A stretch of DNA of 64,000 bases from Parasphingorhabdus flavimaris (GTDB lineage Bacteria > Pseudomonadota > Alphaproteobacteria > Sphingomonadales > Sphingomonadaceae), in contig NZ_JABWMH010000001.1 of the NCBI RefSeq assembly GCF_013371215.1, positions 744,001 through 808,000 of the forward strand, written 5' to 3'. The notes beneath the pieces are model-generated. The model searched no databases. It saw nothing but the letters and a program-made list of their open reading frames with translations, and was not told the origin of the DNA. The position numbers were made by a program, and so were the translations under genes. This document shows positions 41,843 through 51,728 of the stretch, piece by piece. Position 1 is the stretch's first letter. Each line of letters begins with the position of its first letter.

Positions 41843-42307
41843 CTAGCGAAAGACGTCGCCGATATTGTCCGCCATTTTGGGATCTTTGCCATATTGATTG
41901 TCACCCTTTTGGCCATCGATACACATGAAGATCAAAATCACGATGCCGGGCAGGGTGAGGATCAGAGTTCCTACATATAGCAATATTCCCACGATGCCCG
42001 AAATATTCTGGTCGTGAAAGCGCCTGACTATGACGGCCGCATTGGGGATCAGCACGCCGAGCCAGAACAAGCCCCATAATCCCATTATGACAAGAAGCGG
42101 AATCAGGTGGTCTGTTCCATCTATCTTCGGAATTGTGTCACTGGCGGAAACAATTTCGTCAGGCCCGTTCATCGCAACCACGATCATCAGACCGAAAAAA
42201 GCGATGTTCACGAGCAATTGGAACAGAAAGAACATCCAATATTCTTTTCGCCGTGATCGTCCGGAAAAATCCGCATAGCGTTTCAGCGGCAAAAGCATCC
42301 ATTCCAT
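41843..42307 (-). CDS. DUF805 membrane protein
   Basis: The 154-aa product has the DUF805 opening YADFSGRSRRKEYWMFFLFQLLVNIAF and a later VRRFHDQNISG motif with three to four membrane helices. The function of this common family is not known. It reads away from the outer membrane protein gene. Confidence 0.9.
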   Translation of the reverse strand: MEWMLLPLKRYADFSGRSRRKEYWMFFLFQLLVNIAFFGLMIVVAMNGPDEIVSASDTIPKIDGTDHLIPLLVIMGLWGLFWLGVLIPNAAVIVRRFHDQNISGIVGILLYVGTLILTLPGIVILIFMCIDGQKGDNQYGKDPKMADNIGDVFR

Positions 42308-42568
42308 ATATTCTCACTCCAAAGCCGAAACAGATCCGAGCGTAGGACAATAATCCATATAATCAAGTCGCGTCCGTCGAGAGAGAAATCTCATGCTGTC
42401 GCCTCGCCGAGGCTGATACCGTTTGGAAATTCGGCATCAGAGCGTCGCAAACCCGATTGCCGTGTCTTGAATGTCACACCGCCGCATATTCCTCTTCGCG
42501 ATGGAACCATAACAGCAGCCGTGCGCTTGATGGGTCTCTTAATTGTTAGAGTAAAAGAGGAGTTTAAT

Positions 42569-43405
42569 ATGTCCCCCACAAAACGCGCGCTAAGCGCAAT
42601 GACAATGCTGACAGCGATCGTTGCTGTTCCGGCGCAGGCACAGGAAATTGAAAACAAGGAATTCGACGGCTTCTACGTTGGCGGATCATTCGGATTGGGT
42701 GCTCAATCCAATGACAGGAACGAAAGCGTCATATTTGACACCGATCGTGACGGCGCTTTCAACAATAGCGTTCGGACAGTGTCGGGCGCAGATGCTTTCT
42801 CGCCCGGTTTCTGTAACGGTGCCGCCAATGGCAACGCGCCAAACGCCGGATGCGCCAACGACAAAGATGATATTGATTATTACATCCGTGCTGGTGCAGA
42901 CAAGCAATATGGCAACTTCGTTGTCGGCTTTCTTGTTGATGCCGGTCGCAGCGAATCTACAGATAGCGTGACCGCATTCAGCACGACGCCGGCGTCTTAT
43001 ACGCTCACCCGTCAACTGGACTATTCGATCGGCGCGCGTGGCCGGGTTGGCTATACTCCGGGCGGCGTGTTGTTTTATGCAACCGGCGGTGTCTCTTATG
43101 CCAAGATCGACAATAGCTTTACCACAACCAATGGCGCCAACAGTTTTACCGACAATGGCAAGACCGACAGCTTTGGCTGGAGCGCAGGCGGTGGCGCAGA
43201 AGCCAAGGTGACGAACAACATCACCATGGGTCTGGAATATCTGTACACCCGCTATACCGACGATGATTATGTCGTGAATGTAGGGCCGGGAACCGCGGGC
43301 GCGACAAACCCGTTTCTACTGGTATCCGGTGGAACCGACATGAAGCGCAGCGATCCGAATTTCGATCAGCACAGTGTAAGGCTGACAGCGGCACTCCGCT
43401 TCTAA
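42569..43405 (+). CDS. Outer membrane beta-barrel protein
   Basis: ATG 42569 follows AAAGAGGAG and gives 278 aa with a signal peptide ending at PAQAQ (about residue 25). The mature part alternates polar and aromatic residues in the way of a porin-like barrel: DGFYVGGSFGLGAQ near the start, SIGARGRVGYTPGGVLFYATGGVSYA, and LTAALRF with the C-terminal Phe needed for outer membrane insertion. It resembles small barrels of the Omp25/OmpA-like opacity type. The preceding 42467 start would lack a signal peptide. Confidence 0.85.
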   Translation: MSPTKRALSAMTMLTAIVAVPAQAQEIENKEFDGFYVGGSFGLGAQSNDRNESVIFDTDRDGAFNNSVRTVSGADAFSPGFCNGAANGNAPNAGCANDKDDIDYYIRAGADKQYGNFVVGFLVDAGRSESTDSVTAFSTTPASYTLTRQLDYSIGARGRVGYTPGGVLFYATGGVSYAKIDNSFTTTNGANSFTDNGKTDSFGWSAGGGAEAKVTNNITMGLEYLYTRYTDDDYVVNVGPGTAGATNPFLLVSGGTDMKRSDPNFDQHSVRLTAALRF

Positions 43406-43426
43406 TCGCTACGGCAAATTGACAAG

Positions 43427-43456
43427 AAAAAGGCGGCCTTGATGGCCGCCTTTTTT
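43427..43456. terminator. Bidirectional terminator between outer membrane protein and typA
   Basis: AAAAAGGCGGCC (43427-43438) pairs with GGCCGCCTTTTTT (43444-43456) around TTGAT. The A- and T-runs serve genes on both strands. Confidence 0.95.
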
Positions 43457-43471
43457 GTAATGGTTGTTGCT

Positions 43472-45289
43472 TTACGCAGCCGCTGCCTGACGGGACGCTT
43501 TCTTGCGATCGTTCGGATCGAGATAGCGTTTACGCAGGCGGATGTTTTTCGGCGTGACCTCGACCAGTTCGTCATTGTCAATATAGGCAATCGCCTGCTC
43601 AAGCGTCATGACCTTTGGCGTCGTGAGGCGGATAGCGTCTTCCTTGCCCGAAACGCGGAAGTTGGTCAGCGCCTTTGATTTCATCGGATTGACATCCAGA
43701 TCGCCTGGCTTGGCATTCTCGCCAATGATCATGCCTTCGTAAACCGGGGTTTGTGCGCCGACAAAAAGTACGCCGCGTTCTTCGAGCATATTCAGAGCAT
43801 AGGCAGCCGTACTGCCGGTACCATTGGATACCAGAACGCCAACCGGGCGGCCTTCGATAACGCCCTTATAGTCGCCATATTTTTCGAACAGACGGTTCAT
43901 CAGGCCGGTACCGCGCGTGTCGGACAGAAACTCGCCGTGATAGCCGATCAGCCCGCGAGAAGGTGCGGAGAAGGTGAGGCGGGTCTTGCCGGCGCCGGAG
44001 GGGCGCTGTTCGGTCAGTTCCGCTTTGCGGCGCTGCATCTTGGAAACGACCGTGCTGGAATATTCCTCGTCAACGTCGATAACCACGGTTTCATAGGGTT
44101 CCTCGCGTTTGCCGCCTTCTTCGCGATAGAGAACGCGGGGGCGGGAAATGCCAAGTTCAAAGCCTTCGCGGCGCATCGTCTCGATGAGAACGCCCAATTG
44201 CAATTCGCCGCGGCCCGCAACGTCAAAGCTGTCCTTGTCGTCGCTCTCGGTCACTTTGATCGCGACATTGGATTCGGCTTCGCGGAAAAGGCGCTCGCGG
44301 ATCACACGACTGGTGACCTTGTCGCCTTCACGACCGGCAACCGGGCTGTCGTTGACGGCAAAACGCATCGATAGCGTTGGTGGATCAATCGGCTGGGCGG
44401 CAATAGGCTCGGTAACAGAAATATCGCATATCGTATTGGAAACGGTCGCTTTTGTAAGGCCCGCAAGCGAAATGATGTCACCTGCCTTGGCGCTTTCAAC
44501 GGGAACGCGTTCCAGGCCATTAAACGCCATGATCTTCGTGGCGCGGCCAGCTTCGACAACCTTGCCGTCCATATCGATGGCGTGGATCGGCATGTTGATG
44601 TCGATCTTTCCGCTTTCGACCTTGCCCGTCAAAATGCGGCCAACAAAATTGTCGCGGTCGAGCAAGGTTACCAGGAACTTGAATTCGGCATCCGGGTCCA
44701 CATCGGGTTCCGGTACGTGCTCGATAATTTTGTCGAACAAGGGAGAAAGGTCGCCTTCGCGAACGTCCGGTGTCTCGCCTGCATAGCCGTTGCGACCGCT
44801 GGCGAAGAGCGACGGGAAATCGAGCTGTTCGTCATTGGCGTCGAGATTGACGAAAAGGTCGAAGACTTCGTCGAGTACTTCTTCCGCACGGCCATCGGGA
44901 CGGTCAATCTTGTTGACGACGACAATTGGCTTCAGGCCAAGCGCCAAGGCCTTGCCGGTTACGAATTTGGTCTGCGGCATAGCACCTTCGGCGCTGTCGA
45001 CGAGCAGAATAACACCGTCGACCATCGAAAGAATGCGTTCCACTTCGCCACCAAAGTCGGCATGGCCCGGGGTATCGACAATATTGATCCGCGTGCCCTT
45101 CCACTCGACGCTGGTGCACTTGGCGAGAATCGTAATGCCGCGTTCTTTTTCCAGATCGTTCGAATCCATCGCCCGTTCCTCGACACGTTCATTGTCGCGG
45201 AAAGTACCGGATTGGCGGAAAAGCTGGTCAACCAGGGTGGTTTTGCCGTGATCAACGTGCGCAATGATTGCGATATTGCGAAGGGACAT
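43472..45289 (-). CDS. typA: Translational GTPase TypA/BipA
   Basis: The 605-aa product is the right length for TypA, a ribosome-associated GTPase needed under stress. G1 AHVDHGKTT (about 10-18), G3 [11 protein letters not shown], and the G4 NKIDR are all seen, and the C-terminal domain ends in a Lys-rich tail. ATG 45289 begins the family start [14 protein letters not shown]; the longer frame to 45436 is out of family. It is followed by the bidirectional terminator. Confidence 0.97.
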   Translation of the reverse strand: MSLRNIAIIAHVDHGKTTLVDQLFRQSGTFRDNERVEERAMDSNDLEKERGITILAKCTSVEWKGTRINIVDTPGHADFGGEVERILSMVDGVILLVDSAEGAMPQTKFVTGKALALGLKPIVVVNKIDRPDGRAEEVLDEVFDLFVNLDANDEQLDFPSLFASGRNGYAGETPDVREGDLSPLFDKIIEHVPEPDVDPDAEFKFLVTLLDRDNFVGRILTGKVESGKIDINMPIHAIDMDGKVVEAGRATKIMAFNGLERVPVESAKAGDIISLAGLTKATVSNTICDISVTEPIAAQPIDPPTLSMRFAVNDSPVAGREGDKVTSRVIRERLFREAESNVAIKVTESDDKDSFDVAGRGELQLGVLIETMRREGFELGISRPRVLYREEGGKREEPYETVVIDVDEEYSSTVVSKMQRRKAELTEQRPSGAGKTRLTFSAPSRGLIGYHGEFLSDTRGTGLMNRLFEKYGDYKGVIEGRPVGVLVSNGTGSTAAYALNMLEERGVLFVGAQTPVYEGMIIGENAKPGDLDVNPMKSKALTNFRVSGKEDAIRLTTPKVMTLEQAIAYIDNDELVEVTPKNIRLRKRYLDPNDRKKASRQAAAA

Positions 45290-45430
45290 ACTAGAATCTA
45301 CCGTTAGAAGAGGAAGGGGCGGCCATAAGCACAGCCCCGATATTGCCGCGCCCTTAGCCTGTTTGGTGCTGCACCGCAACATCAGAAAGCTTGCCAAATC
45401 AACTTGGGCCATCCATTCGGCCCTGACACC

Positions 45431-46408
45431 ATGCAAACCCTTCGTCTCATCCTCACCGACAAATTCATCTGGCTGCTCAGCGGAGCGGTGCTGCTGGCGA
45501 CCTTGCTACCCGTACAGGGCCTGGCGAAAGATGTAGCTGGTGTCTTGTTCAATGCCGGGATCTTTGCGGTATTTCTTCTGCATGGCATCCGACTCGAACG
45601 CCACGAGGTGCGGGCAGGGCTTGGCAATATCAGACTGCAAGGAACGATATTCATCTGGGTCTTCGGGGTTATGCTGGCCATCGGGCTGCTTCTGTCGAAG
45701 GCGGTTGACCAGCTTCTTCCCGCCGATGTCGTCCTGGGCTTTTTGTTCCTCGGCGTATTGCCCTCCACTGTGCAGTCGGCAACCAGCTATTGCGCCATTG
45801 CCAGAGGCAATGTGGCAGCATCGGTGGTTGCCAGCGCCTTCATCAATCTGGTTGGAGTATTCCTGTCGCCGATCCTGTTCGCTTTGCTGGCCAGCGCAGC
45901 CGGAGTGGAGATAACATCGGAAACAATCATCAAGCTTGCCGCGATATTGCTTTTGCCATTCGTTCTGGGCCAGATTTTCCAGAAATGGCTGCGGCCCTGG
46001 GTGATGGCGCATAAGGATGTGACGGGCTGGATCGACAGGGGGGCGATTGCGCTGGCGGTCTACGTTTCTTTTTCCGCCGCGATTATCGCGGGGATGTGGA
46101 GCCGGGTCAGCGTCACGGAATTCATCTGGCTGGCAGCCGCATTGCTGCTTTGGCTGGGGATGGCTTTTGGCGGTACATGGCTGCTTGGCGGTATGATGGG
46201 CTTCGCGCGCGGAGATCGCAAAACATTGCTATTTTCGGGAGCGCAGAAAAGCATTGCGATCGGCGCCCCGCTGGCCGCTATCCTCTTTACCCCAGAGCGC
46301 GCGGGTCTGGTGATATTGCCGCTTATTTTCTACCATCTAGCGCAATTGTTTCTGTCCGCCCCGCTCGCTCTTAGGTTGGCCGAAGATGATAAACTAGAGC
46401 TCTCTTAG
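45431..46408 (+). CDS. Bile acid:sodium symporter-like (SBF/YfeH-type) transporter
   Basis: The 325-aa product has nine to ten hydrophobic helices and the family sequences LFNAGIFAVFLLHGIRLERHEV and LPSTVQSATSYCAIARGNVAASVVASAFINLVGVFLSP. The latter has the paired Asn and Gly of the substrate site. ATG 45431 is preferred over TTG 45404. Substrate unknown. It overlaps the end of the convergent permease gene by 15 bp. Confidence 0.88.
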   Translation: MQTLRLILTDKFIWLLSGAVLLATLLPVQGLAKDVAGVLFNAGIFAVFLLHGIRLERHEVRAGLGNIRLQGTIFIWVFGVMLAIGLLLSKAVDQLLPADVVLGFLFLGVLPSTVQSATSYCAIARGNVAASVVASAFINLVGVFLSPILFALLASAAGVEITSETIIKLAAILLLPFVLGQIFQKWLRPWVMAHKDVTGWIDRGAIALAVYVSFSAAIIAGMWSRVSVTEFIWLAAALLLWLGMAFGGTWLLGGMMGFARGDRKTLLFSGAQKSIAIGAPLAAILFTPERAGLVILPLIFYHLAQLFLSAPLALRLAEDDKLELS

Positions 46409-48901
46409 CGCTCTTGCTGGTTTGGCAGACAATACAGGGATAGAACCCAGCAAACCGATACCCAATGTCACGACCGCGCCAATAGCGAGGGTCAGCATTA
46501 CAATCCCCCAGTCCGGCTGCCAGGTGAATTCAAAGACCTGGGTGATCACGAACCATCCGGCAAACAGGCCCAGGACAAGCGCCACAGCAGACAGCAGAAG
46601 CGCCAGAAGCGCATATTCAATAGCTTGAACGGTCAATATCTGTGCCCGGGTTGCACCAAGCAGCTTCAGGATCACGCTATCATAGACTCGGGTCTGGCGC
46701 GAAGCGGCGATAGCGCCAATCAGCACGGCGATGCCGGAGAAAATCGCGATCGAGGCCGCTGCAGCGATGGCGGTGGCCATCTGGTCCAATATGTCACCGA
46801 TCTGGGAGGCGATCTCCTTGACCTTGACCATCGAAATCGACGGGAATTCCTGCGGCAATATTCCGAGCAGCTTGTCTTCCTTGGCGGTTTCCAGCTGGAT
46901 CGTCGCAGCGACATTATGTGGCACATTGGCGAGCACGCTGGGCGGAAAGACCAGGACATAGTTGAAGCCGAAATTGCGCCAGTTGACCTTGCGGAAAGAG
47001 GCTACCTTGGCCGGAATTTCAACACCCAGCAGGCTGACGGTCAGACTGTCACCGATCTTGAGGCCCAACGCTGCGCCCTGTTCTTCGTCGACCGAAACCA
47101 ACGGCGGTCCGTCATAATCGGCGGGCCACCATTCACCTGCCGCGATCTCGCTGCCTTCGGGAATGGCGGCGCTATAGGTAAGGCCGCGATCGCCGCGCAG
47201 CACCCATGCACCCTCTGGGAGCGTCTCGAGTTCGGAGACCCGCTGGCCGGCAAATTCGGTGATCGTCCCGCGCAGCGTCGGTACGATATTCACCTCTGCC
47301 GCGCTGGAGGTTTCTGCTACCCTAGAGCGGAACTCGTCCGCCCGTTCGACCGGAATGTCGAGGACGAAGAAGCTCGGAGCGTCACGCGGAACGGTGGAGC
47401 GTATCTCATTGGTCAGGCTGGTCTGGATGGCGGCCAGAGTGGCGAACAGGGTCAGGCCAAGGCCGAGCGCCACGACCAGCTGTCCGGTCTGGGCGCCGGG
47501 GCGATGGAGGCTGGTCAGCGCCAGTCGCAATAGTGGTTGTTTCGGGCGTGGTGCCTTGCTTGCGAGCCAGCGGATCAGCGCGCCCAAACCTGTCAGCAGC
47601 AGCAATATTGCCGTCGCAGCACCAATGAAAGAGGCAGAAAACAGCGGTTCATTGGCCGTGCCAAGGGCAAGAACCAATATCGCCACAATCGCCAAGCCGA
47701 CACCGATCCAGCTTTGGCGATCAATCTGTCGCCATGACCGGCCTTCGCCGCGGATGATACCCGCAGCCGGGATTGTTTTTGCCCGTGACAACGGCGGCAG
47801 GGCGAAGATGACAGCGATCAGCAGCCCGTATAGGGCACTGACCACAAGCGGCAGCGGATAGATGGCGAATTCCGGCTTGATCGGCAGGACATCGCCCGCA
47901 ATCTGGATTATTGCCAGCGGAGCCAAGGCACCGATCACGAGACCCAGCGCAATTGCGCCGATGGCTACCGCCATGATCTGGAACAGATAGATGCGGAAAA
48001 TCATGGCGCTGTCCGCGCCCAGTATCTTGAGCGTCGCAATCGCGCCCTGTTTGCCGCGCAAGTAGGAGGCGACCCCATTGCCGACACCAATTCCGGCTAT
48101 CACCAGAGACGCTAGACCGACCAGGGTCAGAAACTGCCCCATTCGCTCGATGAAACGTCTTGTGCTGGGTGCGCCGTCGTCGCGTGTCTTGATCTCCCAT
48201 GCGGCGTTGGGGAACCGTTCTGCCAGTCCGTCACCGACCTCGCGAGGAATTGCTGTAACGGGCAGCTTGAGGCGATATTTGCTCTCGAACAGGCTGCCGG
48301 GCTGGATCAAATTTGTCGCGCGCAGGCCTTCGAGCGAGGTGATCGCCACTGGACCGAGCGACAAGCCTTCGCTGAGCCGGTCGGGTTCTTCGGCGATGAT
48401 ACCGGAGATGGTGAAGCTGGTCTCGCCAAAGGAAATCGTGCCACCGGTTTGCAGCGACAGGCGCTGCATCAGGGCGGGAGTGACGTAAATTTCCCGAGGT
48501 CCGGGAACAGGTGCGGTTTGGCCATTCTCAAGCGTGAATTCCCCATAGAGGGGATAGGCGCTATCGACGCCTTTTAGTTCGACCAGCTGGGTGTCGCTGC
48601 CGTCGGGCAGCCGCGCCATCGCCTGCATCCGGATGGTTTCGGACAATGTGCCTGCCTGACCAAGAGCGGCAAGTTCCGCGGTCGTTGCTTCGCGTTGGGC
48701 AACCGCGATTTCAAGGTCTCCGCCCAGAATGGCCTGGCCGCGATTGGCCAGCTCTTCGGTTATCGCGTTGGTCAGGCTGCCGATGGCGGCGAGGGTTGCG
48801 ACGCCGAGAAACAGGCAGACGATCAGCAGCCGCAGTCCGACAAACCGGCCGCGCAGGTCGCGGCGGGCAATCGTCCATGCTTTGCCCAGTTCCGCGCTCA
48901 C
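46394..48901 (-). CDS. ybbP: FtsX-like ABC transporter permease, YbbP type
   Basis: The 835-aa product has two FtsX-like membrane blocks, four helices each, split by large periplasmic loops, as in E. coli YbbP. The GTG start overlaps the stop of ybbA by four bases. With YbbA it forms a MacB/LolCDE-like exporter-type complex; the substrate is unknown. Its end overlaps the SBF-like gene on the other strand by 15 bp. Confidence 0.9.
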   Translation of the reverse strand: MSAELGKAWTIARRDLRGRFVGLRLLIVCLFLGVATLAAIGSLTNAITEELANRGQAILGGDLEIAVAQREATTAELAALGQAGTLSETIRMQAMARLPDGSDTQLVELKGVDSAYPLYGEFTLENGQTAPVPGPREIYVTPALMQRLSLQTGGTISFGETSFTISGIIAEEPDRLSEGLSLGPVAITSLEGLRATNLIQPGSLFESKYRLKLPVTAIPREVGDGLAERFPNAAWEIKTRDDGAPSTRRFIERMGQFLTLVGLASLVIAGIGVGNGVASYLRGKQGAIATLKILGADSAMIFRIYLFQIMAVAIGAIALGLVIGALAPLAIIQIAGDVLPIKPEFAIYPLPLVVSALYGLLIAVIFALPPLSRAKTIPAAGIIRGEGRSWRQIDRQSWIGVGLAIVAILVLALGTANEPLFSASFIGAATAILLLLTGLGALIRWLASKAPRPKQPLLRLALTSLHRPGAQTGQLVVALGLGLTLFATLAAIQTSLTNEIRSTVPRDAPSFFVLDIPVERADEFRSRVAETSSAAEVNIVPTLRGTITEFAGQRVSELETLPEGAWVLRGDRGLTYSAAIPEGSEIAAGEWWPADYDGPPLVSVDEEQGAALGLKIGDSLTVSLLGVEIPAKVASFRKVNWRNFGFNYVLVFPPSVLANVPHNVAATIQLETAKEDKLLGILPQEFPSISMVKVKEIASQIGDILDQMATAIAAAASIAIFSGIAVLIGAIAASRQTRVYDSVILKLLGATRAQILTVQAIEYALLALLLSAVALVLGLFAGWFVITQVFEFTWQPDWGIVMLTLAIGAVVTLGIGLLGSIPVLSAKPARALREL

Positions 48902-49623
48902 GCGGCGCTGTCCCGTTCGATCAGTCCGTCGCGCAACTCGATGATCCGGTCGCAGCGTTTTGCCAGTTCAGGGTCATGGGTAATGATCAGCAAGGTCGCA
49001 GCGGTGGCCTTCTGGCGATCGAACAAGAGGGCGATTACTTTCTCGCCGGTGGTGCCGTCGAGGTTGCCGGTCGGCTCGTCGGCGAAAATGATGGTAGGTC
49101 GGGAGGCCATCGCGCGGGCAATCGCCACCCGTTGCTGCTCGCCACCGGATAGCTGGGTCGGGTAATGACCGAGACGGTCGCCGAGGCCTACCGCCGTCAG
49201 CTCTTTCGCGGCAATCTCGAAAGGATCGGGCTGGCCATCCAGTTCCAGCGGCACGGCGACATTTTCGAGGGCCGTCATCGTCGGGAGCAGGTGAAAGGCT
49301 TGCAGAACGATGCCGACCCGGCCCCGCCGCGCGACCGCCAGTTGATCCTCGTTCATTGCGCCGAAGTCGGCTCCGGCAATATCCACTTCACCGCCGGTGG
49401 CTCGTTCGAGACCGGAAAGAATCGCCATAAGCGATGATTTGCCCGAACCCGATGGTCCAAGCAGCGCAACGGTCTTTCCCTCCTCGATAGAGAGATCGAT
49501 GCCCCGCAGAATATCGACCCGCGCATCGCCTTCCCCCAAAGACAGGGTGACATTCCGGGCTGCAATGGCAATATGGGGTTCAACCGTGGCGGCGTCGCTC
49601 GATGCGGCGTTTTTCTGGATCAT
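48898..49623 (-). CDS. ybbA: ABC transporter ATP-binding protein, YbbA type
   Basis: The 241-aa ATPase has Walker A GPSGSGKS, the signature LSGGEQQR and Walker B IIFADEPTGNLDG, all intact, plus the TKK-less LolD/MacB subgroup order (L-P-T-M-T-A-L-E-N-V before the signature). It partners with ybbP, coupled by a GTGA overlap. It diverges from tesA, the usual arrangement. Confidence 0.95.
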   Translation of the reverse strand: MIQKNAASSDAATVEPHIAIAARNVTLSLGEGDARVDILRGIDLSIEEGKTVALLGPSGSGKSSLMAILSGLERATGGEVDIAGADFGAMNEDQLAVARRGRVGIVLQAFHLLPTMTALENVAVPLELDGQPDPFEIAAKELTAVGLGDRLGHYPTQLSGGEQQRVAIARAMASRPTIIFADEPTGNLDGTTGEKVIALLFDRQKATAATLLIITHDPELAKRCDRIIELRDGLIERDSAA

Positions 49624-49640
49624 GGGGGTAAGGATATCCG

Positions 49641-50357
49641 ATGTTGAAGAATTTATTCGTATATGGGTTCACGCTGGCGTTTCTGCAACTTTTGATCGCT
49701 TGTGGCCCCGCGCCGGACGAGCCGCAAGCTGTTCCCAAGGACGTAGAGACGGCTTCCACCGCTACAGAAAGCGATCAAACGGCCAGTACAAGAGAAGCGG
49801 AAATCCTGATTGTCGCTTTCGGTGACAGCCTTTATGCCGGCTATGGTCTGGACCAGAAACAAGGCTTTGCACCCGAACTGCAGGCAGCTCTCATCGCTGC
49901 CGGCAAGGATGTCCGGGTTCATAATGCCGGCGTGTCGGGCGATACGACCGCTGCGGGATTGCGGCGGATGGATTTTGTTCTCGATAGCCTGTCGCGCAAG
50001 CCGGATCTTGTGATATTGGGGCTCGGCGGCAATGATCTGCTGCGCGGTCTGAAGCCAGCGGATTCCCGCGCCAATCTGGATGCGATGGTTCGGAAACTGC
50101 AGGACCGCGATATTCCGGTCATGCTGACCGGCATGCTGGCGCCGCCCAATCTGGGCGCGGCATTCAGCAAGGAATTCAATGTCATTTATCCTGCACTGGC
50201 GAAAAAATATGATGTCGCGCTTTATCCGTTCTTCATGGACGGGGTAGTGGGGCGCCCGGATTTGTTCCTGCCCGACGGGCTGCACCCGACCGCGGAAGGC
50301 ATTGATGTCATCGTCGGCAAAATCGCACCTCAGGTCGCGGAACTGCTTGAAAGCTGA
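49641..50357 (+). CDS. tesA: Arylesterase/thioesterase TesA, lipoprotein form
   Basis: The 238-aa product is a GDSL/SGNH hydrolase: GDSLYAGYG (catalytic Ser), VSGDTTAAGL, LGLGGNDLL (GxND) and DGLHPT (Asp, His). The N-terminus has a lipobox (LIAC, Cys near 21) and a Thr/Ser-rich linker, which is unusual; E. coli TesA is a soluble periplasmic protein. It is divergent from the ybbA-ybbP pair. Confidence 0.92.
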   Translation: MLKNLFVYGFTLAFLQLLIACGPAPDEPQAVPKDVETASTATESDQTASTREAEILIVAFGDSLYAGYGLDQKQGFAPELQAALIAAGKDVRVHNAGVSGDTTAAGLRRMDFVLDSLSRKPDLVILGLGGNDLLRGLKPADSRANLDAMVRKLQDRDIPVMLTGMLAPPNLGAAFSKEFNVIYPALAKKYDVALYPFFMDGVVGRPDLFLPDGLHPTAEGIDVIVGKIAPQVAELLES

Positions 50358-50516
50358 GAGCCGGGCCCGCTGGAAGAATTGGAAGCATGTTGCACAGTTC
50401 CGGAAAAACTGTATTATTTTACTAATACAGCAGTTGAAACGCTTGAAAAGCGGGGCATTTGCATCCATTTATAGAGAAAGCCCCGCACTGGTGCCGGGGC
50501 AGGGAGGCTGAAGAAC

Positions 50517-51722
50517 ATGGCGACCGAAACAATCACCGCGACCGAAGACCTGAAACTCACTCCGCCCGATCCGGTGGCTGCCGTCGCGCCGGAAAAGGCC
50601 GCTGGCCTCGTGCCGGTCGGTGACGATATCCGGTCGAAACTGGAAGAAAAAGTCGACACTTTTATCGATGATTTGATCGCTCAGGACCAAAACAGCCCCG
50701 AATTTGGCAAAAAAGTGGACCAGATTACCAATATGGGCCGCAAGGAAATTGCCGAAGCGGCGGGCCAGTCCAACCGCTTTCTCGACCGGCCGATCCGGTC
50801 GATGGACGAGGAAAGCGGCATCGGAGCCGATCTCGCGGAACTGCGTCGCACGGTCGAGGACCTCGATCCGGGCAAGCGCGGCAATCTGACCGCCAAGAAG
50901 AAACTGTTCGGCATCATCCCGTTCGGCAACAAGCTGCGCAACTATTTTGACGGCTATAAAAGCGCTCAGGGCCATATCGGCTCGATCCTCGACCGGCTTC
51001 GTTCCGGCAAGGACGAATTGCTGATGGACAATGCGGCGATCGACGTCGAGCGCAAGAATCTCTGGGCGGCGATGGGCCGGCTCGAGCAGATGATCCATGT
51101 CTCCAAGGTCATGGATCAGCGGCTGGAAGACAAGGCCGCCGAGCTCGACGCCACCGACCCCGGCAAGGCCAAGGCGATCCGCGAAAGCGCGCTTTTCTAT
51201 GTTCGTCAGCGGACCCAGGATCTGCTGACCCAGATGGCGGTGACAGTGCAGGGCTATCTCGCGCTCGATCTGGTCAAACGCAACAATGTGGAACTGGTCA
51301 AGGGTGTCGACCGGGCCAGCACGACGACGGTAGGCGCGTTGCGCACCGGCGTTACCGTCGCCCAGGCGCTGACCAACCAGAAGCTGGTTCTCGACCAGAT
51401 TACCGCGCTCAACACCACCACCGCCGGCGTGATCGACAGCACCAGCGAGATGCTGAAAAACCAGACAGCGCAGATTCACGAGCAGGCCGCGTCGGCAACG
51501 ATCCCGCTCGAGACGCTGCAGCGGGCCTTCCAGAATGTCTATGACACGATGGACAATATCGACACGTTCAAGCTCAAGGCGCTGGAGAATATGAAGGCGA
51601 CGGTCAACAGCCTGTCCGGCGAAATCGAAAAGTCGAAAGGCTATATCGCCCGTTCGGAAGGGCAGGCCAAGGCGCAACTGGAAGCGCCGTCCGAAAATCC
51701 TCTTTCGGCGCTGGAGGGCTAG
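50517..51722 (+). CDS. telA: Toxic anion resistance protein TelA
   Basis: The 401-aa product matches the TelA/KlaA family, long helical proteins named for tellurite resistance. Clear segments are IAEAAGQSNRFLDRP, SILDRLRSGKDELLMDNAAI, VERKNLWAAMGRLEQMI and the late LKALENMKATV. It follows GGAGG. The neighbouring XpaC-like gene starts 6 bp after its stop, a common pair. The true substrate is unclear. Confidence 0.93.
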   Translation: MATETITATEDLKLTPPDPVAAVAPEKAAGLVPVGDDIRSKLEEKVDTFIDDLIAQDQNSPEFGKKVDQITNMGRKEIAEAAGQSNRFLDRPIRSMDEESGIGADLAELRRTVEDLDPGKRGNLTAKKKLFGIIPFGNKLRNYFDGYKSAQGHIGSILDRLRSGKDELLMDNAAIDVERKNLWAAMGRLEQMIHVSKVMDQRLEDKAAELDATDPGKAKAIRESALFYVRQRTQDLLTQMAVTVQGYLALDLVKRNNVELVKGVDRASTTTVGALRTGVTVAQALTNQKLVLDQITALNTTTAGVIDSTSEMLKNQTAQIHEQAASATIPLETLQRAFQNVYDTMDNIDTFKLKALENMKATVNSLSGEIEKSKGYIARSEGQAKAQLEAPSENPLSALEG

Positions 51723-51728
51723 AAGCTG

